Origin: Wallemia ichthyophaga EXF-994 | Lineage: Eukaryota; Basidiomycota; Wallemiomycetes; Wallemiales; Wallemiaceae | Direction: 5' to 3' | Assembly (NCBI RefSeq): GCF_000400465.1 | Contig: NW_008806275.1 | Span: 62,001-126,000, forward strand | DNA: 64,000 bases | Shown: positions 9,746-22,844 of the stretch, piece after piece | Numbering within the stretch: position 1 is the stretch's first letter | Layout of the letters: each line of letters begins with the position of its first letter | Position numbers and translations under genes: made by a program | Notes under the pieces: generated by a model | Told to the model about the DNA's origin: nothing | The model's database searches: none | The model's input: the letters and a program-made list of their open reading frames with translations, nothing else

Positions 9746-11989
9746 ATGAGAAGATCAGCGCGCAATCAAAGTGCAGTGGAATTAGAGACAGAAGCGCAGA
9801 GGCAGATGCAGGCTAACACGCCCAGTAAGAATAAGGTTGTGGACGTAAAGAAACCCAAGAAGCTAGCAGCGACTGATTCTATCGTCAAACTAAAGGGCAG
9901 CTCAGATGATGAGACTGAGAATAAGCCAGCGGTAACGCCTAGAAGATCGAGGAGAAACTCGGAGCGTCCGCAAGAGAGGCCCAGCTCATCTAGTTTGGAG
10001 TTTAGAAACACCCCATCTAAAAGTACACCAAGGAGAGCGACACCAATCAGAGCAACACCACCGTCGTCCACATCCAAACCAGCTGCACTAGCAACCAAAG
10101 CAACCAAAGCAACCAAAGCAACTCCCGTCAGGTCGATAACACGCACAAGCACACCCGTATCAGCGGATAGGGCTAAAGCGCGCGCACAGATGGCAGAAGA
10201 TGCTGAAGGCGAGCCTAGTAGTAGCAGTAGTAGCAGTAGTAGCAGTAGTGACGAAGAGCGCCATGCTTCTGATTACAGCAAGAGCGACAGCGGAGAAGAG
10301 GATGAGATAGAGGCGGACAAGAGCGACGACGATGACGTGCATGTCGACGTGAAGGATGAGATTCTCTCAAGTGATGACGACACAGACACGCGCAAGAGAA
10401 GACGCGGCGGCGTGAGTGCGACACCGCGCAAAAACAAAAGCAGGATAATGGGAAATATTACTCCATCTGCTAAGCGTAACCTGCAGCAGAGAAGAGCTGC
10501 CAATTCGTGGGTGTGAATCAAGTCAGCCAGTGTCTATCTAACCCCAGCCATAACTTCAGAGTAAGACCACTTCCTGCACCAGCTATTGAAAGCTTGAACG
10601 ATACCACAGACAGAGATGCTGTATCTCTGTCACGCGCTTTGCTCCACGTAGGAGCTACTCCAGGATACCTCCCTTGTCGCGAAGATGAGTATTTGATGAT
10701 TGAAGGGTGCATTGAGAGTCTACTTGAAGATGGACAGGGTGGATGTGTTTGTGAGTGGCTAGCTACTTCCTCTACAAGGCTTACACGCTCAGATATCTCT
10801 GGTACACCAGGCACTGGTAAAACAGCCACGGTACATTCAGTCATTAGAGGGCTGATAGACCGTTCAAATAACCAGGTGCGGTTGGTTTTAGCGTCTTATT
10901 CTTCTAACAATCACGTGCAGGAAATATCGCCATTCAAATATGTCGAAATTAACGGGCTCAGAGTCTCAGAACCGGCACGCGCGTATCCTATTCTTTGGGA
11001 AGGTCTCACCAACGACGCGATGAGTCTCTCTCCCAGAGCTGCTTTGAACGCTCTCGAGAGGTATTATGGCGAGGGTCAGAATGACCAAGCATGTGTCCTG
11101 CTTATGGACGAGCTTGATCAAATGGTTACAAGCAAGCAGAGTGAGGTTTATAACTTTTTCAATTGGCCCAATATGCCGCGTTCGAAGCTTATCGTTGTCG
11201 CTGTCGCCAACACCATGGACCTTCCTGAGCGTGTTTTACGCGGTAAAGTTAAGAGTAGATTGGGTGAGTTATATGTGTGTTTTATCTGACACTATGCTTA
11301 ACTCTATTTCTTTCTAAGGTATGGAACGCATCAACTTCGCTCCTTACGACCGTATGCAGTTGATAGAAATAGTGCAATCGCGTTTGCGCTACGCGATTAG
11401 TTTGGCCGAACAACGCGACTACTCGCTTCTCACAGACGAAGACACACGAGGGCTATTTGACGAGGACGCAGTAAAGATAGCAGCTGCGAAAACGGCTTCT
11501 GTGCAGGGCGACGCTCGACGGATGCTGGAAGTGTGCAGACAGACGCTCGAACGAGCGGCTTTACTGCCCGTCAAAACCAGCAACGTTCAACAGACGCTTA
11601 AAGCAATGTCACTCAGCCCTCTCAGTCGGATGATGGCCAATCTGAGTCTGTCTGCGAAGATCATGCTCGTATGCGCGATGCGATGCGCTGCTGCAGCTGG
11701 AATGGGAACGGGGGAGTGTAGGTGGGGCGATGTGTCAAGTTTGCACCAGAAACTCTCCTCACAGTTGGTGTCATACACACCGGTCATCCCGCTCAGTAGG
11801 ACTGATCAGTATCAAGTACTATCCAACCTCGCCGCTACCAGAATCGTGCTTGCTCACGAACCTGGTGCTCCAAACTATGGCCTCAATAAGGGAAGCGATG
11901 CCGAGAGAATGATTATTTTGAATGTTCCTGAGGCTGACGTGAGGAGAGTGCTGGGTGAGGATACTAGATTTCATTCTGTATTGGGATGA
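9746..11989 (+). CDS. ORC1: Origin recognition complex subunit 1 (ORC1)
   Basis: Five exons (9746-10506, 10560-10750, 10793-10875, 10921-11263, 11319-11989) give 682 residues. Residues 1-250 are disordered and basic, with a Ser run, KAT repeats and acidic blocks. The AAA+ ATPase follows: Walker A SGTPGTGKT, Walker B VLLMDELD, sensor 1 region VVAVANTMDLPERVL and the ORC1-type KVKSRLG. A winged-helix region completes the C-terminus. ORC1 is the ATP-binding subunit that loads the replicative helicase at origins. Features such as FKYVEINGLRVSEP and SRLG favour ORC1 over Cdc6. No BAH domain is seen. Intron 2 splits the sequence just before Walker A. Confidence 0.92.
10090..10252 (+). repeat. Coding microsatellites in ORC1 N-terminus
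   Basis: About 10090-10121 holds a 9-nt unit (GCAACCAAA) repeated to encode Ala-Thr-Lys repeats. About 10216-10250 holds AGTAGC/AGTAGT units encoding eleven consecutive serines. Both lie in the disordered N-terminal region and are likely length-variable between strains. Confidence 0.75.
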
Positions 11990-12198
11990 AGGTTTTCTGA
12001 ATGTATTGGTGGATGTATTTATGGAGTTCGTTGATGAAATTATTCACTTCGCCTGTCTTAGCTTGTGTGGGAGTTTTATGTGAGCGTGTCTGTATATTTC
12101 TTATGTTGTAGCCATGTGTATGTCTTTGTGTGTGCGTATTCACGCGTTTGCCCAGTTTTATTATCTTCCTCACTACCACCATCACCAACACCACGCCT

Positions 12199-15100
12199 AT
12201 GGGAGACTTCCATAAGATCCACCGATATTTCAGTCCGCTACTATCAATACTCGCAGATAGCAGCGTCGAAGATCTCCTCGGACGGTCTAATTCGATCTCC
12301 ACGCTATCAGATCTCTTGCGTCCATTCGACGTATTGCATAATGTACCTCTGCGGACGAGTCTCTTGGAAACGCACCACGCACCCTCCTTCTATCTACGCT
12401 TCAATGAGCTCGCTCAGCTTGATGCCGACGCCGATGAGTTGCACAGCGTCGTAGAGAACGCAGCAAATGATGCATTGGATGTACACGGTGCACAGAATCC
12501 ACTCAATCAGTATGATCATTTCGTAGACGCAGTTCTCTCCCACCACGACCTCCTCCCGTACTCCACCTTCCATCATCCGGCAGCATTTATCCTCGCAACG
12601 ACCACGACACACAGCGATCCCATAGCACAGCTCGCTCGACTCGCTCAGCAGGTGTCGCTGCCAGATGCCTATGCCAAGCGCACATACATGAACGCGACGC
12701 CCAACTATGTCCTCCGATACTACGTCCTCATACACGATTCACAGGATGGCAGTATTAGTATGGATGGCGCGCGTGAGCTGCTGGAGAAGGCTAAGAGGGC
12801 ACATGGGATTCACTGTGCTATGCTAATTATCAACTCTAAGGACAAAGCAGGCGTACATACCAATGACGATCTCGTTGCTCGCACGTACGGAAACGCTAGC
12901 GGTCACAGTCTCGACGCTTCAGATCTCACCGTCGTGAGGGCGTTCGTCAGGGAGCTTGTCGTCCAATCACTCATACCATGGATGGAAAAATGCACTCGTG
13001 ACTGGAACCAGCTGGTAAGTTGGTTCTTGGTGGCTTTTAAAACTTGCTAAATAAGCTCCAACCCAGTTCGTTGCAAATAGGAAGGGATTCGCTAATAAGC
13101 TGTTCTCTTCCTTTGGCGTTTCGAGGAAGTGGACTGCGCAGCAATCACCCGCTAGAGCTATCAACAGCGCTGCTTCGCCAGGATCGTTTATCAGCTCAGA
13201 GAAGATGTAAGTGGTGTGTTTGTGTGAAGCTGTAGCATAAGCGTTACGTCGACATTCTCATATTAACATTCACACTCCAAGATACCCATCAACTACCCAC
13301 GAAGCTACCTTCCGCAGACTGGCAGACTTTGCTTTCATGTTACGTGACTACAAGCTCTCAGCTCAGGTATACAGTCAGACGCGGCGAGATGTGGCCGAGG
13401 AGCCCGAAGCATATCACTACGCAGCCTCTGCTAACGAGATGCTGGGGCTATCGCATCTTCTCTCTCCGCACTCTCCAACGTCGACACTCGACCTCACACT
13501 GGAGCACCTCAAAGAAGCTTCGCGCGTGTGGGGTGAGACGGGAGAACGTAATGACAGCGCGCAGGCTGTGCGTGCTACGATACTATTCGTCGAGTCATTC
13601 AGAGCGCGCGGATCATCTGGTCTAGTCATACCTGCAGCACTCATCGGTGCGGCCAGCGGAGGTGCTGTGCACCACGCCATAATGCTCAGTGAGGCTGCAT
13701 TGGCGTATGAAAACCACGTTAGACCTTACAAGCGCAAGGCGTGTCTCTACTATGCCAGGGCAGCATCTTTATACGAAGCCAATGGGAAATTGGAACATGC
13801 TAGATGGTGCTACTCTCACTGCGATACTAGAAAATTCCCCTTTGTCGTGCAAGCTCTAGGTAGGCTAGCTAGTGAGTCCAACAAGCAGGAGGCTGCTAAT
13901 CTTTTCACTGAGGCACTGCGCTATGATGGTGATGAAGCGCTGCTAGATAATTGGAGACTGAGTGTTAAAGAAGAGGGCGTTGATGTGAAATCCCTATCAC
14001 TCCCATTCCCTTTTTTCGATAAGTCAGCGACTGTTATCTACGACCAAAGTCAGAATTCCACCACGAGCAGGAGATCGGAGGCTATTTTCAGCAGCCTTGA
14101 GCAAACGCTGGATGTAGATAGCAGCAAGCCTGATGCAAGTGTCGACGTAGACGCAGGAGAAACCTTCCACGTCCAAATATTCCCCCGCAACCCTTTCCAT
14201 GGCGGCATAACTTTGAGCGACCTGGAGCTCAACTTCGATGGCGATGGGAGGGTGGATGTGGAGCGACTCGACAATTTGGTGGAACTGGCTGCCATGCAAG
14301 CCCTTCCGCTTACCTTCAAATGCAGTATACCCACCCCATCTGCCGTTAAACTCAGCAGCGTTTCCTTCACACTGGACGGGCTTGCGAGGTTTACAGAGTC
14401 ATTGACGAGGAATGGACGGAGACTGAACGATACCAAAGAGCAGCGCATCGGCAGATTCTATGCGCCCGACTTATCACTACAGGTTAGAGCCCACGAAGCG
14501 TCCCCGAAGCTGTCGGCGAGCTTAGTGGGTGTCCCGCAGCGCATGGGTTTGGGCGAGGGGCGTTTAGCTCACCTCGTCCTCAACAACACCGGGCTATTGG
14601 ATGTGGACGATATTCGAGTGGCGGTTAATGAGCAGTCCTTTGTTGTGCTCGGTGTGGATGGCGGGATAGATAGTGCGCTCGATTTTTACAAACAGCAAAA
14701 AGGTGCGAGTAATGAGAAGTGTCGTGTCGAGAACAACTTGCTGCCCACTCAGCCGTTGGCCCTCCATGAGAGTATCAGAAGCGGGGAGAAGATGTCCATT
14801 CCCGTGCTCGTCAGAGGCGATGGCGTGGGCAAGCGAGCACTCCATCTACTTATCACGTACAAGCAGAAGGTGTGTTTTGTTTAGTTGCACTTACTCAGCT
14901 AACTCAGGATAGGATCGCACTTTACAACCTAGCACATCACAGCATGAAAGATCGCAGCGCACTTGGCACTCTCAACACAGCGTCAAAAGATTGCTGCACA
15001 TAGTCGATATTCGACCAGTGGTGGATGTGAAACTCGCCGCACATCCAAGCAAGGCGCCAGTCGGCGGCTACGAGCTTTCGCTTGAGATAGAGAATGTGGT

Positions 15101-16061
15101 GCCTGATTCGCAGGTAGACATAACGCAAGTGACGTTTGTATCTCCTGCATGGAAATGCGTAGGGGATCTGCAGGAGATGTCGCTGAGTTTTGAGGAAATG
15201 GTCAAACAGCATTTCAGGGCGGAATTAAGTGAGGAGTACGTAGCGTCGGATGGATATAGGACGCAAGAGTACATGGTGGACAGGATGGCGACGTATTTGC
15301 AGGGCAAAGATATGGCAGATACGCACCCACCGCCTGTGCATGTGCTCGCCACACACCTCGCCAACGCAACGGATGAATACATCCCATTTACTCAGACATC
15401 GCTCTTGAATATCATGATGAACGCTAGACGCAACCTCCGGCAGATCACACTGGCACACGAATTCAAAAGCTTGCACAAGGACTTGCAGCCTCACCTGTTC
15501 CCGCTCATGGAGATGGGTGAGGGGGACGTAATGGTGTGCTGGCGGATGGGCGACAGGGTCGGACACGCGCTTGTATCGGGACTGGTGATGGGCGCGCGAG
15601 AGGGACTTACGGGGAGGATAGCGGAGAGGGTGAAGCAGTCGAAAGATGTCAGGAGCGTCTTGTACGCGTCGACAATCAAAGAGCGCGAAAGAACACTAGT
15701 GGAGCTGAGCAAGAGTCGCTACAACGTGAACGACATGCCGATCATCGTTAACACTTACACGCCATCGACTATCAACCACCTTTTCGAACAAGAACCTGAG
15801 TTAAGGTTGAGCGTCGACGTCAGTCTGTTCAATAACTCGATCAGTAAAGAGGTGGAGTGCACGTTGAGCGTGAGGGATAAAATGGAGGGGCTGACTGTGC
15901 CGACGAGGATTTTTGAAAGGACAGTGCAGCCGCAGCAGGCGGAGATGGTCAATATACCACTCGTATGCACCGCACCCGGTGTGCACAAGTTAAGGGAGAT
16001 GGTCCTGTCATTGGGGACATCGAACTATGTCGTCAAGTTGAATGATATTGTTGTTATTTAG
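12199..16061 (+). CDS. TRS85: TRAPPIII subunit TRS85 / TRAPPC8
   Basis: Four exons (12199-13014, 13067-13206, 13282-14869, 14913-16061) give 1230 residues. The N-terminal part carries the family pattern SISTLSDLLRPFDVLHNVPLR, then RTYMNATPNYVLRYYVLIHD and VRAFVRELVVQSLIPWMEKC. The middle has helical repeats (LRDYKLSAQVYSQTRRD), and the C-terminal third is beta-rich like TRAPPC8. Trs85 directs the TRAPPIII Rab-GEF to autophagosome formation sites and Golgi membranes, activating Ypt1. I took the ATG at 12199 because the longer frame opens with GTG. The last intron uses a TAG at 14911-14912, chosen because the nearer CAG leads into a stop. Confidence 0.88.
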
Positions 16062-16219
16062 ACAAATGCATTGCTAGATCTAATTGAAATACACCACTTA
16101 CCTTAATATGAATCATATATTGCGTGAACAAAAGAAAATTCTCGTAAGTCAGTCCACAAGTTGAAATGTTCTTGGCTGCTGATTATGATTAAAACTTATA
16201 AATAGCAATTTACGATCCA

Positions 16220-16483
16220 ATGAGCTACATAGATTTCCCTTTACACATGGTACCGGTAACAATAGCTTATACGAATTATTTGGGTTGCTTCATCGGCAAA
16301 CATACTAAAGCACTACAATTATCCAGCTATGACAGATTAACACCATTTCATTTAGAAGACTTTTCCATTAAATCTCTTCCAAAACCAAAGTCATTCGAGC
16401 CGGAAAATCTTAATCCAACCAAAATCGCCCAAACAACCTTATTCTCAGGAATAATGTCGTTTATTTACTTCAAATATCAATGA
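16220..16483 (+). CDS. Small protein of unknown function (87 aa)
   Basis: A single-exon frame starting at ATG 16220, with an AT-rich leader. The product starts MSYIDFPLHMVPVTIAYT, contains a moderately hydrophobic N-terminal stretch, a basic Pro-rich middle (SLPKPKSFEPENLNP) and a hydrophobic end (TTLFSGIMSFIYFKYQ). Such an arrangement could suit a small mitochondrial or ER membrane protein, but this is inference. It sits 158 bp after TRS85 on the same strand. It could be a terminal exon of a longer gene, but no upstream exon is obvious. Confidence 0.5.
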   Translation: MSYIDFPLHMVPVTIAYTNYLGCFIGKHTKALQLSSYDRLTPFHLEDFSIKSLPKPKSFEPENLNPTKIAQTTLFSGIMSFIYFKYQ

Positions 16484-16565
16484 GCAGTAGCAGAGCTGTG
16501 CTCAATCCTTGACTCAGGGATTAAGCACTGCGCAAGAGGACTGCTACGCAAACACAAAGATCAAA

Positions 16566-16795
16566 ATGAAGGAAAGCCTTGTGTCTGTCCTCAAGTTACC
16601 TGGATTTCTACGCTCCCACTCAAAAAGTACGTGATTTTTCATAGGCAGGTTAACTTTGTTTTAGCAAGATGGGCACATTTGCAAAAGGAGAAAGGAGATA
16701 GAAGTAGTTCAACTACAACAACAAATACAAATCGACCACCTTTTCACTCACCACTCAGCCCACAACGCTTCAAGACCAGCACTATAATGCGTTGA
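16566..16795 (+). CDS. Small spliced protein of unknown function (63 aa)
   Basis: ATG at 16566; exon 16566-16626, intron GTACGT...TTTTAG with GTTAAC branch-like sequence, then exon 16665-16795. The phase is kept and the stop is TGA. The product is basic, with an N-terminal stretch MKESLVSVLKLPGFLRS that could form an amphipathic helix, then a Thr/Ser/Pro-rich tail. It is too short for routine gene calls. Supporting evidence is only the clean splice signals and the ATG; comparison with a relative would decide. Confidence 0.4.
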
Positions 16796-17260
16796 TCACA
16801 AGCGGATAGAAAGCGATTTTGAGATAATGAGAAATAGATTCAATTGGTGTTGAAATAGAATAAAGGTGACAAAGCTCATCTGAGTAGCCAGGGCTTTCCT
16901 CGCTTCATCAGACTTCAGACTTCAGACTTCTTTTTGGAAAAATCTTACGAATCAGATGAGACGGCTCACAGGAGAAATAAAGGGATAATGAACAAACAAG
17001 TCCTGAAATTTGATGGTGCTTATTAAATATTAAGCCTAACCTGAACCTCACCTACGATAAAGCAATTTGGTTTAGATTCTCGAAGGAAACGTCATAATGA
17101 TTTCCATTGAGAACTATCTACTATCCTTGTTGGAACATGGACTTTCCTTTCTTGAATTCTTACGTCTGCCACCAACAACTTTAACATTGTTAGTCTTATC
17201 CTAATCACATACTCAAACTCACTCTCACAAGGCAACCACTGAAGGTTTGACAATCAAGCT
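16796..17260. other. Intergenic, PMC1 upstream region
   Basis: A 465-bp gap before the Ca2+-ATPase start. It holds a short triplicated word (CAGACTT three times, about 16909-16929) and A/T-rich tracts. No open reading frame of interest, RNA gene or clear Crz1-type GNGGC(G/T)CA element was recognised. Confidence 0.5.
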
Positions 17261-20200
17261 ATGGAACCACCTAAGATTACGATAGAGACGAGTCCCAATT
17301 CGCCCCAACCGAGCTACACAAACGACCGCAGAAACTCCGAGTCGCTGGCTGTCCCCACCACCTCCAAAGACCCTTTTACAGACGATAATGCTAGCACAAG
17401 CTATAGCACTCCCAGCGCACCCAGTACACCCCCAAAGAAGAAGAAGAAGGAGAAAAAGGAGAAGAAACCACTCGAGCCACGCCGCGTCGATAACCTCGGC
17501 GCCTTCGCCTTCCAGCCACACATCCTCACTGACTGCGTCGGCTACAAACAGTTTGACACTCTGCGCGACGATATCGGCGGCATTGATGGTCTTGCTCGTG
17601 GCCTAGGAACTGATCTTCGCGATGGTCTCCGTGCCGAGGCCTATTCCCTCAGTGGCAAGCCAGACCCCAGTGGTCCTCCCCAGGGAAGAGCGGGTTCCGC
17701 CAGCGAAGCCAGCGGCTTAGAAAGGCAGCGTGTGTACGACAAGAACGAGATTCCACCGAAAGAAACCAAGAACTTTTTCCAGCTTATGTGGATGGCTATG
17801 GAAGACAAGCTGCTGCAACTCCTCATAGTAGCTGCGATTGTCGCCCTAGCTTTGGGTATATATCAGGCTGTGGATTTCCCCGCACCCGTTATCAGATGCT
17901 ACAATGACGCAACGGGGAGATATGACGCATACTGCACAGAACCACAAGTCGAGTGGGTCGAGGGTGTCGCCATCCTCATCGCCATCATAATCGTCGTCCT
18001 CGTCGGCAGTATTAATGACTATCAAAAGGAGCTACAGTTCATGCAACTAAACAAGAAGAAGGAAGACAGAGATGTGAAAGTTAAAAGAGATGGCAATGAA
18101 CAGCACATAAGCATCAAGGATGTCCTCGTCGGCGACATACTGCAGCTCGAAACAGGCGACATCTTGCCTGTCGATGGCGTCTTTATCGGAGGTCACAACA
18201 TCAAGGCAGACGAGTCTGCAGCGACTGGTGAATCTGATGCCATTAAGAAGGTCACCTTTGACGATTATGCATCGTATCTTGACACCCTCAGCGAACACGA
18301 CAAAACTAAGAGTCAAAAGAAGGATTGCTTCTTGCTATCCGGTTCCAAGATTACCGAGGGCGTGGGTGAAATGATCGTCGTTGCCGTCGGTCTGCAATCC
18401 TACAACGGTCGTATCCTTGCCAGTCTAAATGACGAAGATGACGAAGGCACTCCCCTTCAAAGCAAACTGAACGACTTGGCAGAGTTGATTGCAAAGGTGG
18501 CTTCTGTTGCTGGTTTGCTCCTCTTCATCGCCCTCATGATAAGATTCTTCGTGGGATTGAAAGAGAATCCAGACAGAACCCCGCGCGAGAAGGGTCAGAA
18601 TTTCATTGAGATTCTCATCATATCGGTCACTCTCATTGTCGTTGCGGTCCCTGAAGGACTTCCGCTCGCTGTCACTCTAGCTCTCGCTTTTGCCACCAAG
18701 CGTATGACCAAGGCCAACCTTCTCGTCCGCCTTCTTGCTTCTTGTGAGACAATGGCGAATGCAACTGCTGTATGTACAGACAAGACTGGAACGCGTGGGT
18801 ATAGCCTTCTTGAGCATGTTTAACACCTCCTAATATGTCACAGTTACGCAGAATGTGATGAGCGTCGTCGCTGGCACCATTGGAATCAATGCTAAGTTCG
18901 TCATACGGCTTGAAGAAAACGCAGCAAGGTCAAATGCAGACCAACTGAATAGCGATGAAAAGTACACTGGCGGAAACTTTACTGTTGACTCCAATGATCT
19001 ATCCAATCACATCAAGGGTCCACTCCGCAAGCTGTTGTTTGACAGTATAGCGATCAACTCTACAGCTTTCGAAGACAAGAACAAGGAGACTGGTGAAATT
19101 GAATTTGTCGGCTCAAAGACCGAAACCGCACTCTTGCGCTTCGCTAAAGAGCGTCAATGGGATGACTGGCGGAACGCCCGTGAATCAGCCGAGATAGCGC
19201 AAATGATACCCTTCTCATCCGCACGCAAAGCTATGGGTATGGTTGTGAAGCTCAGCGACGGTCACTACAGGTTATACGTGAAGGGTGCATCAGAGGTGCT
19301 TGCAGGGCTTGCAACCAAGAGTGTTTCAATTGATGAAACTGATTCTGAAGATATACCAGTGTTTGATATGTCCCAGGCTGACCGTGAGAGCTTGAACGAA
19401 ACCATCAAGTTCTATGCAACGCAGTCGTTGCGCACTATAGCCTTATGCTATAAAGACTTCGCTGAGTGGCCACCGAAGAAGGCATCAATTGACGAGACTG
19501 GAGATGTTGAATATGATAGCATTGCGACGGACTTGACATTGGTCGGCATTACTGGTATAGAAGACCCTCTTAGACCTGGTGTATCTGACGCCGTAAAGAG
19601 AGCTCAAATGGCCGGCGTTAAAGTAAAGATGTGTACTGGTGACAATGTACTGACTGCGCAATCTATCGCTAGACAATGTGGGATCCTGACCGAAGGTGGT
19701 ATCGTTATGGAAGGAGTCGAATTCAGAAATCTCAGTGAATACGACAGAATAAGTTGTGTTCCGAATCTGCAGGTTCTTGCTAGATCATCTCCCGATGACA
19801 AGAAGATGCTAGTTCAGACGCTCAGAAAGTCTCATTCGGAGACTGTCGGTGTCACTGGTGATGGTACAAACGATGCACCTGCCTTGAAGGCTGCCAATGT
19901 CGGTTTTTCAATGGGTATCGCTGGTACTGAGGTAGCCAAGGAGGCCTCCTCGATCATTCTCATGGATGATAATGTGGGTGGATTAACTTTAAATGTGCTC
20001 TTGCAACCCACTTACACCTTTCTAGTTCGCTTCAATTGTCTCAGCTATAATGTGGGGCAGGTGTGTGAACGACTCGGTAAAGAAGTTCTTGCAATTCCAG
20101 CTCTCAGTCAATGTGACAGCAATTCTCATTGTCTTTGTCACGGCAATTGCATCAGATTCGGAAGAGTCTGTCTTGTCGGCTGTTCAGCTGCTTTGGGTGA

Positions 20201-21216
20201 ACTTGATAATGGACACATTCGCCGCATTAGCGCTGGCCACTGACCCTGCAACACCAACAGTACTCAACCGCAAACCAGAAATACCAGGCTCACCAATCAT
20301 CAATGCGAGTATGTTGAAGGTAATCACATCTCAATCGCTGTACAAAACGGCAGTTGTATTTGTCTTGCACTTTGCAGGTAGACAGATACTTGGTTATAGA
20401 ACGAGTTACACTACGGATGAAGAAGCAGCAGAATTCAGCGCACAAGGCACTCAATTGAAATCATTAGTATTTAACGCATTTGTCTGGTGTCAGATTTTCA
20501 ACCAAATCAACTGCCGTAGATTGGACAACAAGCTGAATGTGTTTGAGGGTATTCACAAGAATTGGTGGTTTATCGTTATGTTCTGCATCATGGTCGGTGG
20601 ACAAGTCTTGATTATCTTTGTTGGTGGCGCTGCATTCTCCGTCACAAGATTAGGTGGAAGAGATTGGGCGATATCTGTTATTTGTGGATTCTGCTCTCTT
20701 ATCATTGGAGCTCTTTTCAGATTTATACCGGATGAACCCATCGAAAGAAAGCTGACGCAGTGGGGTATGTTCCCCGACCCACATCGACTGCCAATCAATA
20801 TGGGTGAACCATCAAAGAAAGGAGAGGATCCAATATACGATTCACTTCAGCTGCTGTCGATGCTGCGTGGTGGGCGTATCAGAGGTTCATCAGTTGTGCA
20901 GAAATCAAGACGTATTGTCAGACATCCAATCCAAGAACTATCCGAAACACTCTACCCACATTCCAAAACCAATAGCGGGACAACGACGCCAGATAATGGT
21001 AGCACATCACCTTTGTCAGCGAAGCACACACATCTCGATGCTTTGTCGGTTTTGCCGATGATGGTGGCTTCGAGTGTGGGTGCAGGACCGATATACAGAA
21101 ACACGAGATCAGGAAGTGTGAATTCAAATTCGAACTCAAGACCGGGTCACTCTCCGTCTACGTCGATTGATGATCACAGCAGCGCACCTCCATCGCCCTT
21201 GTCGCATAAACGGTGA
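17261..21216 (+). CDS. PMC1: P-type Ca2+-transporting ATPase (PMC1-like)
   Basis: Three exons (17261-18794, 18844-19973, 20026-21216) give 1284 residues. A Lys-rich N-terminus (PKKKKKEKKEKK) precedes the ATPase core. Visible motifs are the actuator loop ESAATGESDA, M4 PEGLP, the phosphorylation site DKTGTLT (intron 1 falls inside it, between DKTGT and LTQ), KGASEV in the nucleotide domain and TGDGTNDAPAL at the hinge. This places it among the plasma-membrane-type (P2B) calcium pumps, which in fungi load the vacuole with Ca2+ and are calcineurin-regulated. A Ser-rich tail of about 130 residues follows the last helices. The N-terminal calmodulin-like control region was not resolved. Longer than yeast Pmc1 (about 1170). 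Confidence 0.93.
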
Positions 21217-21328
21217 GAGTGACGCCCGCGCCAACGACAAGAACAACGATAACGATAACGAGTAATTTATTTAATGTAAATGTATTATTTTGCTTATGAT
21301 AATATCATGTTTAATCAAGCGTACAACG

Positions 21329-22844
21329 ATGACCTCAATTAAGAGCAGACAGGATGAGCGAATGCCGCGGAGCTGGGAGCAGTACGCGTCGATCAGCATG
21401 GATGAAGGGAGCTGTGAGTGGGGTTGTTCTGTGGAATATAAGGTACTCAAAGTGCTCTAGATGAATCTGGATTGAGTAACTTTGAGAATATCCGTTGTCC
21501 AGGATATTTGCCATCGGAGTAGGTTTCCAGTTTTTGATTATTCGCACTCTCAGACGTCACACAGAAACTACATACAGCAATTTGTATACATTTCACTGGT
21601 CCCGACGGTGAGAAAGAGCGGTGATTCGAACAGCGGCGTGGGGACGAGAGGGAGAAGTAAGAAGCAGCAGCAACCACACATAAATACAAACACAAACACA
21701 CGCCATGACACCGTCGATGTTGCCGCGTTTGACGAGAAGATGGCGAGTAGCTCACTGCGTCTACTTACAAGACTGCTTGAGATGCAATCTGGCAGTGTGT
21801 TTGAAGACAGCGGGAAAGACCATCTCGAAATTATTCTCAACGCTTTGCCAAGTTACCGGCGGACAATGTCCGTTGCACACAAGCATGCACCCGATACAGT
21901 CCTCGAGAAGGGCGCTGCGGAGGTAAACAAGTGTAGGTGTATATGGGATCTGCTCGGCATGAACAGCAGGAATAAGAGTGAGAGGAAGAATGACATCAAT
22001 AATAATGCGGCAGAAGAGAATGTCCATATCGGCGTGAACGGGAATGTGAATTTGAACTTAGATGGCATCATTGATCAGGATGCATGGGCATTTTTCGGAT
22101 TCGTTGTGAGTGTTTGGGAAATGCAGGCGAGAAATAGTCAGCCTACCCACCTCATGGCGAATCTGCGCGATGTCCGATATGACGCTAGCTCGGCACTAGA
22201 TGCGGTTCTGGCGGGTTTCGAAGCCCCGACGAAGCTCTCCCCGCTGAGCTGCTCGCCAAGCGTAGGCATCAGGGTACGCGAAAATCACCACGAGCTGCTC
22301 GCTGCCAAGATGGCATCTGAGAGTATCCAGCGGGTGGATATTTCAAAGCGGCTGCTGAGATTGGTAGGTGGTGATGTAATGTATGATACTGCGTGAGTCG
22401 CTCACACTCTCCTGCAATAGCTTCTCCAGCTCGTCGTTGATGGCACTCTTGCCGCTTCTGCCGTGCTGACTCACCTTGGTAGCCAGTTGTCACTCAGGGA
22501 AGGCGACGTGGTGTGTGATGTAATGGACGTGCGTATTGGATTTAATTCAGTGGTGCTCCCGCTCACACTTCGGCTTTCTGTCACAGGCATTTCCCGTTGA
22601 GTACACAGATATCATGCTCGATGTCATGGTCGCTGTGATACAGGCTAAAGGGGAGCTAGTTACACAGGGGCAGACACCTATTATGAAAGTACTGCTGTCG
22701 TCAGAAAGCTCCACCTTGAAAGCTATTGGATTGAGAAATGCCATCATCGGCAAGAGTCCATCGGTTGATTCGGTGAGAGAAAGTAGAGAGGAGCTAGAGG
22801 GGCATTGCGGAAAGGCTGTGAATGTTCTTCTTGCACTTCTGTAA
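21329..22844 (+). CDS. Uncharacterised helical protein (440 aa)
   Basis: Four exons (21329-21442, 21503-22363, 22421-22510, 22587-22844) join in phase. The product has helical leucine-rich stretches (SSLRLLTRLLEMQ, LLRLLLQLVVDGTL, YTDIMLDVMVAVIQAKGEL, LKAIGLRNAII), with a low-complexity Asn-rich insertion near the middle. This may be a small alpha-solenoid, but no family is recognised. Intron 1 (GTACTC...TCCAG) was selected over the stronger GTGAGT at 21412 because only it keeps the frame. The 5' model is therefore the least sure part. It lies 112 bp after PMC1 on the same strand, without functional clues. Confidence 0.6.
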
